Assembly: GCA_937957685.1 (NCBI GenBank)
Contig: CALGAO010000133.1
Coordinates: 1-42,641 of the forward strand
Length of the DNA stretch: 42,641 nucleotides
DNA from: an uncultured Paenibacillaceae bacterium
GTDB lineage: Bacteria; Bacillota; Bacilli; Paenibacillales; DA-C8
Direction: 5' to 3'
The notes below the pieces were generated by a model. That model did no database searches and was not told where the DNA came from. It worked only from the letters and a program-made list of their open reading frames with translations. A program made the position numbers and the translations under genes. Below, one piece after another: positions 7,414-14,921 of this stretch (position 1 is the stretch's first letter; each line of letters begins with the position of its first letter).

Positions 7414-7891
7414 GAGAGTCCGACGGGCGTTGGGCAAGCTTCGCAAGTTCATCGCTGCCGAGCCCGATCAGAAACGGCTGCTGGCGGAAGCCTACCTGTT
7501 CCTGGCCTGGGGAAGGTTGCTGAAGGCTCTGCCCTTCGCGAGGATCGCTCCCATGCTGGGGGCGTATATGGAGGAGACGACAGCCCAGCCCGATCAGCAG
7601 AAGGAAGAGATCATCCGCAAGATCTCCCACGCGGTCCATGTCATGAGCAGGTATACGTTCTGGGAAAGCGAGTGTCTGGTCAAGGCAGTTGCCGCCATGT
7701 GCATGCTGCATCGACGTCAGATTGACAGCACCATCTACCTCGGTGTGGCCAGGGCGAAACGGGGGCAGCTGGCTGCCCATGCCTGGTTGAGATGCGGCAG
7801 CATGATCATCACCGGGGGCGAGGTCATGAATCAATATACCGTGGTTGGCTATTTTGCGAAACGAACCATCTCCGCCAGAAGGAGTCAATAG
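7391..7891 (+). CDS. Transglutaminase-like leader peptidase (B2)
   Basis: A 166-residue lasso B2 protein. The papain/transglutaminase-like signature is ESECLVKAVAAMCMLHRR with catalytic Cys95, then IYLGVARAKRGQLAAHAWLRC with His130. It would cleave the leader after Met19 of the precursor, freeing Ala20 for ring closure. The third catalytic residue, usually Asp, is not evident in the following strand (CGSMIITGGEVMNQY); Glu144 may serve. The start is ATG 7391, eight bases after GGAGAG; GTG 7382 and ATG 7397 are in-frame alternatives. The gene begins inside the end of the B1 gene and ends 1 base before the next start. Confidence 0.88.
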   Translation: MGMRPIYRRVRRALGKLRKFIAAEPDQKRLLAEAYLFLAWGRLLKALPFARIAPMLGAYMEETTAQPDQQKEEIIRKISHAVHVMSRYTFWESECLVKAVAAMCMLHRRQIDSTIYLGVARAKRGQLAAHAWLRCGSMIITGGEVMNQYTVVGYFAKRTISARRSQ

Positions 7892-7892
7892 C

Positions 7893-9104
7893 ATGAAGCG
7901 ATCCGCTATGTTGGCCTTGCCCGAACTGAAGCCTGAGCTCAGGCTGATCCTGGAGCTGCTCTCCGAGGAGCAGTTATCGGAAGCTACTACCCATGAGGCC
8001 AGGACTTGCGCCGATTCCGATTGGGAACTGTTCCTCGAATATGTGCGCCATCACCGCCTTCAGCCATGGATGTACGTGAAGCTCAAGAAACGGCGGGATT
8101 CACGGATTCCCCAGCGTGTGTTCCAGGTTCTGAAGCGGGAATATGTGAGCAACGCGATTCGCATGCTTCGCTTGTCCGGAGAGATGAGCCGCCTGAACGA
8201 TGCGTTTGCGGCCCGATCGATTCGCGTGATTATGATCAAGGGCCCGGTGCTCGGAACTCAGCTCTATGGCGACATGTCGCTGCGCACCTCCAAGGATATC
8301 GACATCCTGGTGGCCATGGACGATCTGGAACGGGCGGAGCAGGCGCTGCACGAGCTTGGATACGAATCGTATCGGGAAGTGCCGCGCATATTTAACGATT
8401 GGAAATGGAAGGCGCATCATTTGATGTTTCAACATTCGTCCAGCGACATCCAGGTGGAGCTGCACTGGAGGATGAATCGCGATTGCGGCACGGAGCCGGA
8501 CTTTGAGGAACTGTGGTCGCGTCGCCGCATCTATGCGGGCAGCATCGCCTGTCTGAGCGAGCAGGATCTGTTCCTGCAGCTCATCCAGCATGGTGCGAGA
8601 CATGGCTGGTTCCGCCTCAGATGGCTGCTCGATATCGACCGGATGCTTCGCGCGCTCACGGGATCGGAGGAGCTGGTGCGGTTTGTCCGTCAGCATGACT
8701 CCCTGCATGTGGCGGGGCAGGCGCTCGTCCTCGTTCATCATCTCTTCAAAACCCCGATCCCTGAACCGCTTCGGCCGTTGCTTGCGGACCGGCGGGCGAT
8801 GCGCATCGCTGCTCCATGTCTGGAGTTTATCAACGAGATGGCGAAGCTGAACAATGAGGCGAGTCGTGAGCTCACGAAGCGATTCAACTCCTATTTATTC
8901 TCCATCATGACATTCAAAACCTTGCTCAGGTATGTGGCGGTTCGCCTGTATCCGAATTCCTGGGACTCCAGAACTTTGAAGCTGCCACGAAGGCTGAGCT
9001 TCCTGTACGTGCCGCTCAAACCATTCCTGTGGCTGTGGAGGCGAGTGTCTGCTTTGTATTTGACGGCGAAGGAGGATAAGCGATTGGATGCGGGAACACA
9101 ATGA
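7893..9104 (+). CDS. Nucleotidyltransferase-fold protein of the lasso cluster (NTP_transf_5 type)
   Basis: A 403-residue protein of the 'uncharacterised nucleotidyltransferase' family (Pfam NTP_transf_5). The motif IKGPVLGTQLYGDMSLRTSKDIDILV (split here: KGPVL 116-120, Tyr125, Arg131, DIDIL 135-139) carries the family's acidic pair for metal binding. A relative in the pseudomycoidin cluster (PsmN) has been reported to add hexoses to the phosphorylated lasso peptide, so a role downstream of the kinase is a fair inference here. Start ATG 7893 is set by AAGGAG (7879-7884). An upstream in-frame extension to 7845 overlaps B2 and has no ribosome site. It overlaps the transporter gene by 17 bases. 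Confidence 0.82.
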   Translation: MKRSAMLALPELKPELRLILELLSEEQLSEATTHEARTCADSDWELFLEYVRHHRLQPWMYVKLKKRRDSRIPQRVFQVLKREYVSNAIRMLRLSGEMSRLNDAFAARSIRVIMIKGPVLGTQLYGDMSLRTSKDIDILVAMDDLERAEQALHELGYESYREVPRIFNDWKWKAHHLMFQHSSSDIQVELHWRMNRDCGTEPDFEELWSRRRIYAGSIACLSEQDLFLQLIQHGARHGWFRLRWLLDIDRMLRALTGSEELVRFVRQHDSLHVAGQALVLVHHLFKTPIPEPLRPLLADRRAMRIAAPCLEFINEMAKLNNEASRELTKRFNSYLFSIMTFKTLLRYVAVRLYPNSWDSRTLKLPRRLSFLYVPLKPFLWLWRRVSALYLTAKEDKRLDAGTQ

Positions 9105-10887
9105 GTTTTTCAGGCAACTGAGGCAATATGCCGGCTGGCGGCTCTATGCGATTGTGCTGGGCATGTCGCTGGTCGGTCTGCTGGAGGGCATCGGGATCTA
9201 CCTGATCGTTCCCATGCTCCAATTGCTGACAAACGGTGTTCCCGGCGGCCTCTCATGGATTGCGCCTCTGTCAGCGATGCCGGTGCAATGGCTGCTCGCC
9301 GTCATGCTGAGCGTCTACGTCTGCATCTTGATCGGCATCGCATTGTTCCAGCGCGGCCAGACCATGATGATGACGCGCGTCCAGCAAGGCTATATTCGCA
9401 GTTTGCGACTCGAGGTATACAGGAAACTGCTTGCGGCGAACTGGGAGTTCTACCTGCGGAAGCGCAAGACCGACCTTCAGACGATGCTGACGACCGAACT
9501 GGCGCGTGTCGCTCAAGGGTCGCTGCTGTCGCTCAACCTGCTCACCGCCCTGATCTTCGCTGCCGTTCAGATGTTGATCGCCTTCTGTATCTCCTGGCAA
9601 CTGACGCTTCTCGTGATCGTCAGCGGGCTGATCATCGCCGCGCTGTCGCGCAGATTCGTCAGGCGGGCGAAGGAGCTTGGTGAGCAAACATCCGAGCTGT
9701 CGAAGAGCTATCTCGGGGTCGTGGGAGATCATTTCGGCTCCGTCAAGGAAGTGAAGAGCAACAGGCTCGAGCGCACGTTCTACGGGGCATACCGGAAAGT
9801 GTGCGAGCAGATGGAGCGCAACACGGTGAATTTCGCAGCGGTCAGATCGAATACGCAGCTGGTCTATCGGGCATCCTCCGCCATCCTGATCGCGCTGTTT
9901 ATCTACGGTTCCTATGTCTGGCTCAAGGTGGAGCCGGAGAGATTGCTGATCGTCGCCCTGATCTTCACCAGGCTGTGGCCGAAGTTTACGCAGATCCAGT
10001 CGCATCTGGAGCAGATCTACTCGTCCATCCCCGCCTATCACCGGCTCAAGAAGCTTCTTGCAGAATGTGAAGAGCACAGTGAAGCCGCCCATGTCAGCAT
10101 TCATCCCGCTTCCGGGCAACCGGAAGGGTTCCGGCTGAAGCAAGGCATCGCCTGTCGGCATGTCTTCTATCGCTATGACCGCTCAGATGAGCGGTTCACG
10201 CTGGAAGATATCAATCTGTGGATACCAGTTGGCACGATCACCGCCCTGATCGGCAGATCAGGCTCTGGCAAGAGCACGTTGATCGATCTGATCATGGGGC
10301 TGATCCGCCCTGAATCAGGAAGTATCGAATTCGACGGCCGGCCGCTGACGGATGAGCAGAGAAGGCAGCTGCGCGGCATGATCGGCTATGTGCCGCAGGA
10401 GCCCACGCTTCTTCACGCAAGCATTCGCGAGAATCTGCTGCTGATGAATGAACAGGCGAGTGACGAAGAACTTTGGGAGGCACTGAGACTGTCGGCTGCG
10501 GAGGAGTTCGTCAGGCAGCTTCCGGAAGGGCTGGATACGATCGTGGGAGATCGCGGAGTAAGGCTGTCCGGAGGAGAGAGACAGCGGCTCGTGCTCGCAC
10601 GCGCCATCTTGCGCAAGCCTGCGATTCTCATCCTGGATGAAGCGACGAGCGCGCTGGATGCCGACAATGAAGCGATCATTCAGGAGACGATCATTCGCCT
10701 CAAAGCCAGGATGACGATCATCCTGATCGCCCATCGATTGTCCACGATTCGACACGCTGACCAGGTTCTGGTCATGGAGCAAGGCAGGATTATCGAATAT
10801 GGGGAATTCCAGAAATTGTCAGCCAAAGATGACGGAGCATTCAGTCAATGGTTGAGCCAACAGGCTTTGTCCGTGTCATTGTCCTGA
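9088..10887 (+). CDS. ABC exporter of the lasso peptide (D)
   Basis: A 599-residue half-transporter with fused membrane and ATPase domains. Six membrane helices occupy about residues 15-310; the nucleotide-binding domain has Walker A GRSGSGKST (389-397), the Q-loop GYVPQEPTL, the signature LSGGERQR (from 493), Walker B ILILDEATSALD and the switch histidine in IAHRLST. It forms a homodimer and would export the mature lasso peptide and give self-immunity. There is no N-terminal C39 peptidase domain, as expected because B2 removes the leader. ATG 9088 follows AAGGAGG at 9069-9075; the gene overlaps the upstream stop. It is the last gene of the cluster and faces the repressor gene. Confidence 0.92.
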   Translation: MREHNEFFRQLRQYAGWRLYAIVLGMSLVGLLEGIGIYLIVPMLQLLTNGVPGGLSWIAPLSAMPVQWLLAVMLSVYVCILIGIALFQRGQTMMMTRVQQGYIRSLRLEVYRKLLAANWEFYLRKRKTDLQTMLTTELARVAQGSLLSLNLLTALIFAAVQMLIAFCISWQLTLLVIVSGLIIAALSRRFVRRAKELGEQTSELSKSYLGVVGDHFGSVKEVKSNRLERTFYGAYRKVCEQMERNTVNFAAVRSNTQLVYRASSAILIALFIYGSYVWLKVEPERLLIVALIFTRLWPKFTQIQSHLEQIYSSIPAYHRLKKLLAECEEHSEAAHVSIHPASGQPEGFRLKQGIACRHVFYRYDRSDERFTLEDINLWIPVGTITALIGRSGSGKSTLIDLIMGLIRPESGSIEFDGRPLTDEQRRQLRGMIGYVPQEPTLLHASIRENLLLMNEQASDEELWEALRLSAAEEFVRQLPEGLDTIVGDRGVRLSGGERQRLVLARAILRKPAILILDEATSALDADNEAIIQETIIRLKARMTIILIAHRLSTIRHADQVLVMEQGRIIEYGEFQKLSAKDDGAFSQWLSQQALSVSLS

Positions 10888-10938
10888 TTCGATTGGCATA
10901 TAGGATCCGGGATCATGCTGTCATCATCACGACATCGC

Positions 10939-11313
10939 TTATCTCATGGCGCGTTCTGCGCGGATGAAGGCGATGAATCGCTTCGCTTCTTCCAGCGTGA
11001 GCTCTCTGCCGTCCACCTTCAGGGTGAAGCGTTCCAGGATTTTCTCGTCGGAGAGTTCGAGGCTGTTCTCAAACAGTTTGACAGGGTCGTTGTTCTCAAC
11101 GGGGGAAGGGTCGTCCGTCCTCCCGATCAGGTAATCAACCGTAACGTCGAAAAAGTCGGCCATTTTGTTGAGTGTTTCGTAGTCTGGCATTCGCCGATTT
11201 TTTTCATAATGAGACAACGAAGCGCGAGAGATTGACAGATGCTTGGCCAGCTCTTCCTGAGTCAGCCTGCGCTGTTCCCGAAGTTTGGCTATTCGATGCC
11301 CGTATGTGCTCAT
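10939..11313 (-). CDS. XRE-family transcriptional repressor
   Basis: A 124-residue regulator. Residues 6-60 form a Cro/CI-type helix-turn-helix (RIAKLREQRRLTQEELAKHLSI, then SRASLSHYEKNRRMPDYETL and ADFFDVTVDYLIGR). The C-terminal half has no ligand or protease domain that I recognise and probably dimerises (LELSDEKILERFTLKVDGRELTLEEAKRFIAFI). It reads toward the lasso exporter and away from the EPS operon. Its upstream region holds two palindromes (11382-11400 and 11420-11438) and the lasso promoter holds a third with identical arms, so the protein is the obvious candidate to bind all three, controlling itself, the EPS operon and the lasso cluster. Overall plan resembles ImmR-like and SinR-like regulators, but it has no SinI-binding region that I can identify. 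Confidence 0.85.
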   Translation of the reverse strand: MSTYGHRIAKLREQRRLTQEELAKHLSISRASLSHYEKNRRMPDYETLNKMADFFDVTVDYLIGRTDDPSPVENNDPVKLFENSLELSDEKILERFTLKVDGRELTLEEAKRFIAFIRAERAMR

Positions 11314-11376
11314 GCTCTATCCCCCATTGAATACACGAAAATCTGACAGCAATACGACAATTTTCAAAAAACACGC

Positions 11377-11405
11377 TTGACACGATACAAAATGTATCGT
11401 AAATT
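11377..11405 (+). promoter_or_regulatory. Putative EPS operon promoter with operator in the spacer
   Basis: TTGACA (11377-11382) and TAAATT (11400-11405) are separated by 17 bases, and operator O2 fills the spacer almost exactly. The -35 is perfect, the -10 is only four of six. A second candidate lies downstream: TTGATA (11459-11464), 19 bases, TATTAT (11484-11489), which is 55 bases before the first EPS gene. Confidence 0.5.
11382..11400. promoter_or_regulatory. Operator palindrome O2
   Basis: ACGATACA-AAA-TGTATCGT, perfect 8-bp arms with a 3-bp centre. It differs from O1 and O3 at one symmetric position in each arm (C/G instead of T/A). It lies between the -35 and -10 of the putative EPS promoter and about 70 bases upstream of the divergent repressor gene. 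Confidence 0.72.
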
Positions 11406-11419
11406 AATAATGTAATTTT

Positions 11420-11438
11420 ATGATACAATATGTATCAT
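11420..11438. promoter_or_regulatory. Operator palindrome O3, arms identical to O1
   Basis: ATGATACA-ATA-TGTATCAT. The arms are identical to O1, 8.7 kb away at the lasso promoter, and only one base of the central triplet differs. The centres of O2 and O3 are 38 bp apart, close to whole turns of the helix, which would allow dimers bound to the two sites to interact. An extended -10-like TGATACAAT lies within it, as in O1. Confidence 0.75.
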
Positions 11439-11544
11439 TTTCACAAATGGCCCCGCAATTGATAAAAAAGTTTCATTCTCATCTATTATAGAACATTCAT
11501 GATATGAAGCACAATTCCATAAAAAGAAAGAGTGGAGGAAAATA

Positions 11545-12294
11545 ATGGACCATCTCGACTTGAAGAACTATTTGATCATCCTGGGCAAAAAGTGGTGGGT
11601 CATCGTACTTTGTGTCGGCCTCGCATTTTCTGCAACCACAGCATATTATACCTATCTTGATCGGCCATTGTATCGCGCATCCTCCAAGCTGATCATCAAC
11701 CAGTTCGACGGATCGAGCGACAATATCCTGCCTTCGCAGATCAACACCAGCCTGATGCTGATCAATACATACAAGGAACTGATCCGAACCACGGCGATCA
11801 TGGGCAAGGTCGTGGAACAGTATCCGGCCATTCCATATTCGGTTGAGCAGCTGATCAACCGTGTAGCCGTAAGCACGGTGAACAATTCCCAGGTGATGAC
11901 GATCAGCTTCACGGATACCTCCTATGATCGGGCGATGCTGGTGGTCAACGCCGTGGCCGCTGTCGTCAAGCAGGAGATTCCCGTGATCATGAAAGTCAAC
12001 AACGTGGAGATCCTGGATACGGCCATTCCGACAAGCAAGCCGCAGCGTGTCGACGGGAATCCGACGCTTGGCAAGACCATCAGCATCATCGCGGGTCTGG
12101 CGATCGCGGTGGCCATGATCTTCATCGCCGACTATCTGGATGACCGGATCAGAAGCGAGAAGGATGTGCAGAGCCTCGGACTTCCCGTTACCGCGTCGAT
12201 CGGCAGGATCCGGCACAAGGACCTCGTGCGCTTGAAGCGCGCAGCCCGCAAAACCTACAAGGAGGATACCCCATATGCGGCGGTCAATGAATGA
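11545..12294 (+). CDS. Chain-length determinant / tyrosine-kinase activator (Wzz type)
   Basis: A 249-residue polysaccharide co-polymerase of the YveK/CapA type. It has two membrane helices (about residues 15-36 and 177-197) around an extracytoplasmic Wzz domain, the C-terminal helix being followed by a cytoplasmic tail (DYLDDRIRSEKDVQSLGLPVTA) that contains the usual proline-poor linker to the kinase. In Gram-positives this protein both sets polymer length and activates the separate cytoplasmic kinase encoded next. GGAGG (11534-11538) precedes the ATG. It overlaps the kinase gene by 20 bases. First gene of the EPS operon. Confidence 0.88.
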   Translation: MDHLDLKNYLIILGKKWWVIVLCVGLAFSATTAYYTYLDRPLYRASSKLIINQFDGSSDNILPSQINTSLMLINTYKELIRTTAIMGKVVEQYPAIPYSVEQLINRVAVSTVNNSQVMTISFTDTSYDRAMLVVNAVAAVVKQEIPVIMKVNNVEILDTAIPTSKPQRVDGNPTLGKTISIIAGLAIAVAMIFIADYLDDRIRSEKDVQSLGLPVTASIGRIRHKDLVRLKRAARKTYKEDTPYAAVNE

Positions 12295-12985
12295 ACACCC
12301 GATCATCATGGACAAAAACCCGCGCACCCCCATTGCAGAAAGCTTCCGCTCGCTGCGCACCAGCGTGGAACACACCATGTCGAAGCAGGATCTGAAGACG
12401 ATCCTGTTCACATCCGCGAAGCCCCAGGAGGGCAAGACGACGATAGCCACCAACCTGGCCATCGCCTTCGCCCAAATTGGCAAGAAGGTCCTGATGATCG
12501 ACGCCGATCTCCGCAAGCCGACCTTGCATCACGTGTTCAACAAGCCGAACCGGGGAGGGCTCTCCAATGTGTTGAGCGGACAGCTCCATATTCAGGAAGT
12601 GATCCGGGAGACCTATGTGGTGAATCTGGAGATCATCACCTCCGGTCCCATCCCGAGCAGCCCGTCGGAGATCCTGGCATCGGATCGCATGAGCGACGTT
12701 CTAAGCGAGCTGAAGCCCTTCTATGATCTGATCATCGTCGACACCTCGCCGATCCTTGGCCTATCCGACGGTCAGATCCTGTCGGCCAAGTGCGATGGCG
12801 TGTACATCGTGATCCAGTTTGGCTCGACGGGACGCTCAGACCTCCAGGAGGCGATCAGGAATCTGGAACTGGTACAGGCGAATCTGCTCGGGACGATCCT
12901 GAACAAGGTGAAGCTCAAGCCGTCAGACCAGTATGCCTATGGATACAGATACTACCGCAATCCTGCCGATCAGGAATTCGGCTGA
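12275..12985 (+). CDS. CpsD/YwqD-type bacterial tyrosine kinase
   Basis: A 236-residue BY-kinase. The deviant Walker A is FTSAKPQEGKTTIATNLA (P-loop about residues 48-56), the Walker A' is VLMIDADLRKP (73-82), and the Walker B is LIIVDTSP. The C-terminus is a tyrosine cluster (YAYGYRYYR), the autophosphorylation site whose cycling controls polymerisation and export. The start is ATG 12275, nine bases after GGAGG and within the end of the wzz gene. The pair Wzz plus CpsD at the head of the operon, followed by an EAR RNA, reproduces the epsA-epsB-EAR layout of Bacillus. Confidence 0.9.
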   Translation: MRRSMNEHPIIMDKNPRTPIAESFRSLRTSVEHTMSKQDLKTILFTSAKPQEGKTTIATNLAIAFAQIGKKVLMIDADLRKPTLHHVFNKPNRGGLSNVLSGQLHIQEVIRETYVVNLEIITSGPIPSSPSEILASDRMSDVLSELKPFYDLIIVDTSPILGLSDGQILSAKCDGVYIVIQFGSTGRSDLQEAIRNLELVQANLLGTILNKVKLKPSDQYAYGYRYYRNPADQEFG

Positions 12986-13071
12986 ACGACAGAATCATCA
13001 GGAATCCCCGATCGCAATCGAATGTTATTATCGAGGTTATAGATGAAAACTATTGGAAAATTAATACTTAT

Positions 13072-13203
13072 AGGTGATGTCTACTGTCCCTTTATCGCCG
13101 TAGGCACTCGGGCACGCTGTGGGTTGATGAGACCTTAGACGTTGATCGTCGAGGGTGTGTCGTGAGGACGGGTTAGATGCCCACTCATAAAATTCGAGCT
13201 GTC
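13072..13203 (+). ncRNA. EAR-like RNA element (epsC RNA), processive antiterminator
   Basis: The 298-base gap between the kinase gene and galU holds a sequence that matches my memory of the eps-associated RNA motif: CTACTGTCCCTTTA, GCCGTAGGCACTCGGG, TGATGAGACCTTAGACG and CCACTCATAAAATTCG in order. Visible pairings are GACG/CGTC (13138-13141 with 13147-13150), GTGGG (13119-13123) with CCCAC (13180-13184), and ATGAG (13127-13131) with CTCAT (13184-13188); the last two cross, giving a pseudoknot as described for EAR. In B. subtilis EAR lies between the second and third eps genes and lets polymerase read through distant terminators. The same place and the length of this operon (~19 kb) fit that role. 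Borders are approximate; no covariance search was possible. Confidence 0.8.
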
Positions 13204-13283
13204 ACTCGTGTTCCACATGGGGGAGAGCTGGGATTTTGGTTCAGATCCACAAGAATACCACGATAAGAGTAGGAGGGTTCGTG

Positions 13284-14174
13284 ATGACGAGGGTGAGGAA
13301 AGCGATTATTCCGGCTGCAGGACTGGGAACCAGGTTCCTGCCTGCAACCAAGGCGATGCCCAAGGAGATGCTGCCGATCATCAACAAGCCGACCATACAG
13401 TACATCGTCGAGGAGGCGATGGAATCGGGCATCGAGGACATCATCATCGTGACGGGCAAGGGCAAACGTGCGATTGAGGACCACTTCGACCATGCGTTTG
13501 AGCTGGAGGTCAATCTGGAATCGAAAGGGAAGCTGCAGCTGCTGGAGGAGGTTCGTCGGCCTTCCAAGGTCGATATCCACTATATCCGGCAGAAGGAACC
13601 CAAGGGACTCGGCCATGCGGTCTGGTGCGCCAGGCGCTTCATCGGCGATGAGCCGTTTGCGGTTCTGCTGGGCGACGATATCGTTGTCAGCGAGACGCCC
13701 TGCCTGAAGCAACTGATCGATCAATTCGAGGTGGTCGGTTCGGCGGTCCTTGGAGTCAAGCCTGTTTCTGACAGCGAAACGACGCGCTATGGAATCGTGG
13801 ATCCCGTAAGCCGCCAGGGCAACCTTTACCGCATCGGCGGACTGGTCGAGAAGCCGAAGCTGGGAACGGCGCCCTCCAATCTGGCCATCATGGGCAGGTA
13901 TGTGCTGACGCCGGAGATCTTCACCATCCTGGATGAGCAGGAGGAAGGTGCAGGAGGCGAAATTCAGCTGACCGATGCGATCCAGAAGCTGCTCAGCATC
14001 CAGGATGTATATGCCTTGCATTTTGATGGCATCCGCTACGATGTCGGAGAAAAGCTGGGATACATACTGACCACGCTGGATTTCGCCGTGCGCAACGGCG
14101 AATTGCGGCATCCGGTCCTGAAGGCGCTGGAAGAAATCCTGAACCGCGAAACGATGCGCAAAGTATCGGGCTAG
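13284..14174 (+). CDS. galU: UTP-glucose-1-phosphate uridylyltransferase
   Basis: A 296-residue enzyme making UDP-glucose from UTP and glucose-1-phosphate. The N-terminal signature AIIPAAGLGTRFLPATKAMPKEML (nucleotide loop) is complete, with DIVVSE metal-site region (LLGDDI) and GLVEKPK downstream, as in GtaB/YngB. ATG 13284 lies seven bases after AGGAGG (13271-13276). UDP-glucose feeds both direct glucosyl transfer and the UDP-glucose dehydrogenase encoded later in the operon. First gene after the EAR element. Confidence 0.93.
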   Translation: MTRVRKAIIPAAGLGTRFLPATKAMPKEMLPIINKPTIQYIVEEAMESGIEDIIIVTGKGKRAIEDHFDHAFELEVNLESKGKLQLLEEVRRPSKVDIHYIRQKEPKGLGHAVWCARRFIGDEPFAVLLGDDIVVSETPCLKQLIDQFEVVGSAVLGVKPVSDSETTRYGIVDPVSRQGNLYRIGGLVEKPKLGTAPSNLAIMGRYVLTPEIFTILDEQEEGAGGEIQLTDAIQKLLSIQDVYALHFDGIRYDVGEKLGYILTTLDFAVRNGELRHPVLKALEEILNRETMRKVSG

Positions 14175-14192
14175 AGTGGAGTGGAGGAAGCC

Positions 14193-14885
14193 ATGGGACC
14201 AGTGAATGAGGCTGAAACGCTGAGGAAGCAGCAGATCCGACAGGCGAATGTCATGCCGGAAGAGACCGGCCGTTCCATGAATGGCTATCTGATCTGCAAG
14301 AGGATCATGGATGTGGTCATCGCGACAGTCGGGTTGATCCTGGCAAGTCCGGTCATGGCCATCCTGTGGATATGCATCAAGCTGGAGGATCCGAAAGCGC
14401 CGGCGATCTTCCGGCAGGAACGGATCGGCCTTGGAGGCAAACCGTTCATCATGTACAAACTGAGATCGATGGTGGCGAACGCCGAGGAGATCCTGCCGAA
14501 GCTTCTGCATCACAACGATGTGAGCGGTCATATGTTCAAGATGAAGCATGACCCGCGAATTACGCGAGTAGGCCGATTGATCCGCAAGACGAGCCTGGAT
14601 GAATTGCCGCAGCTGTGGAATGTGATCAAGGGCGATATGAGTCTGGTGGGACCCAGGCCTCCTCTGCCGCGCGAGGTTGCTCTGTACAATGATGATCATC
14701 GCCGCCGGCTGACGGTGCAGCCAGGCTGCACCGGGCTCTGGCAGGTGACCGGGCGCAATGACGTCGGCTTCGAGGAAATGGTGGAGATGGATCTGAGATA
14801 TATTCGGGAGAGGAACCTGCTCATGGACCTCAAGATCATCTGCAAGACCTTCCTGGTGTTCTTCGGCAAGGGAAATGCGTACTAG
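14193..14885 (+). CDS. Undecaprenyl-phosphate sugar phosphotransferase (initiating transferase)
   Basis: A 230-residue monotopic 'bacterial sugar transferase' (Pfam Bac_transf). One hydrophobic N-terminal segment (CKRIMDVVIATVGLILASPV) is followed by the catalytic part: FRQERIGLGGKPFIMYKLRSM, TSLDELPQLWNVIKGDMSLVGPRP, and QPGCTGLWQVTGRND. It moves a sugar-1-phosphate from a nucleotide sugar to undecaprenyl phosphate, the first step of the repeat unit. It is the short form, without the four extra N-terminal helices of WcaJ. ATG 14193 follows GGAGG directly; GTG 14181 is an in-frame alternative. Confidence 0.9.
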   Translation: MGPVNEAETLRKQQIRQANVMPEETGRSMNGYLICKRIMDVVIATVGLILASPVMAILWICIKLEDPKAPAIFRQERIGLGGKPFIMYKLRSMVANAEEILPKLLHHNDVSGHMFKMKHDPRITRVGRLIRKTSLDELPQLWNVIKGDMSLVGPRPPLPREVALYNDDHRRRLTVQPGCTGLWQVTGRNDVGFEEMVEMDLRYIRERNLLMDLKIICKTFLVFFGKGNAY

Positions 14886-14921
14886 AGTTGTACCAGGCTA
14901 TATCTCTAAGAAGGAGAGGGA

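Noticed and set aside
10888..10938. Terminator between the lasso exporter and the convergent repressor
   Set aside because: I could find only weak pairings (GGATCC/GGGATC) and no T-run.
13185..14699. 504-codon minus-strand frame opposite galU and the sugar transferase
   Set aside because: It crosses two well-identified genes and the EAR element and has His/Arg/Gln-rich shadow composition.
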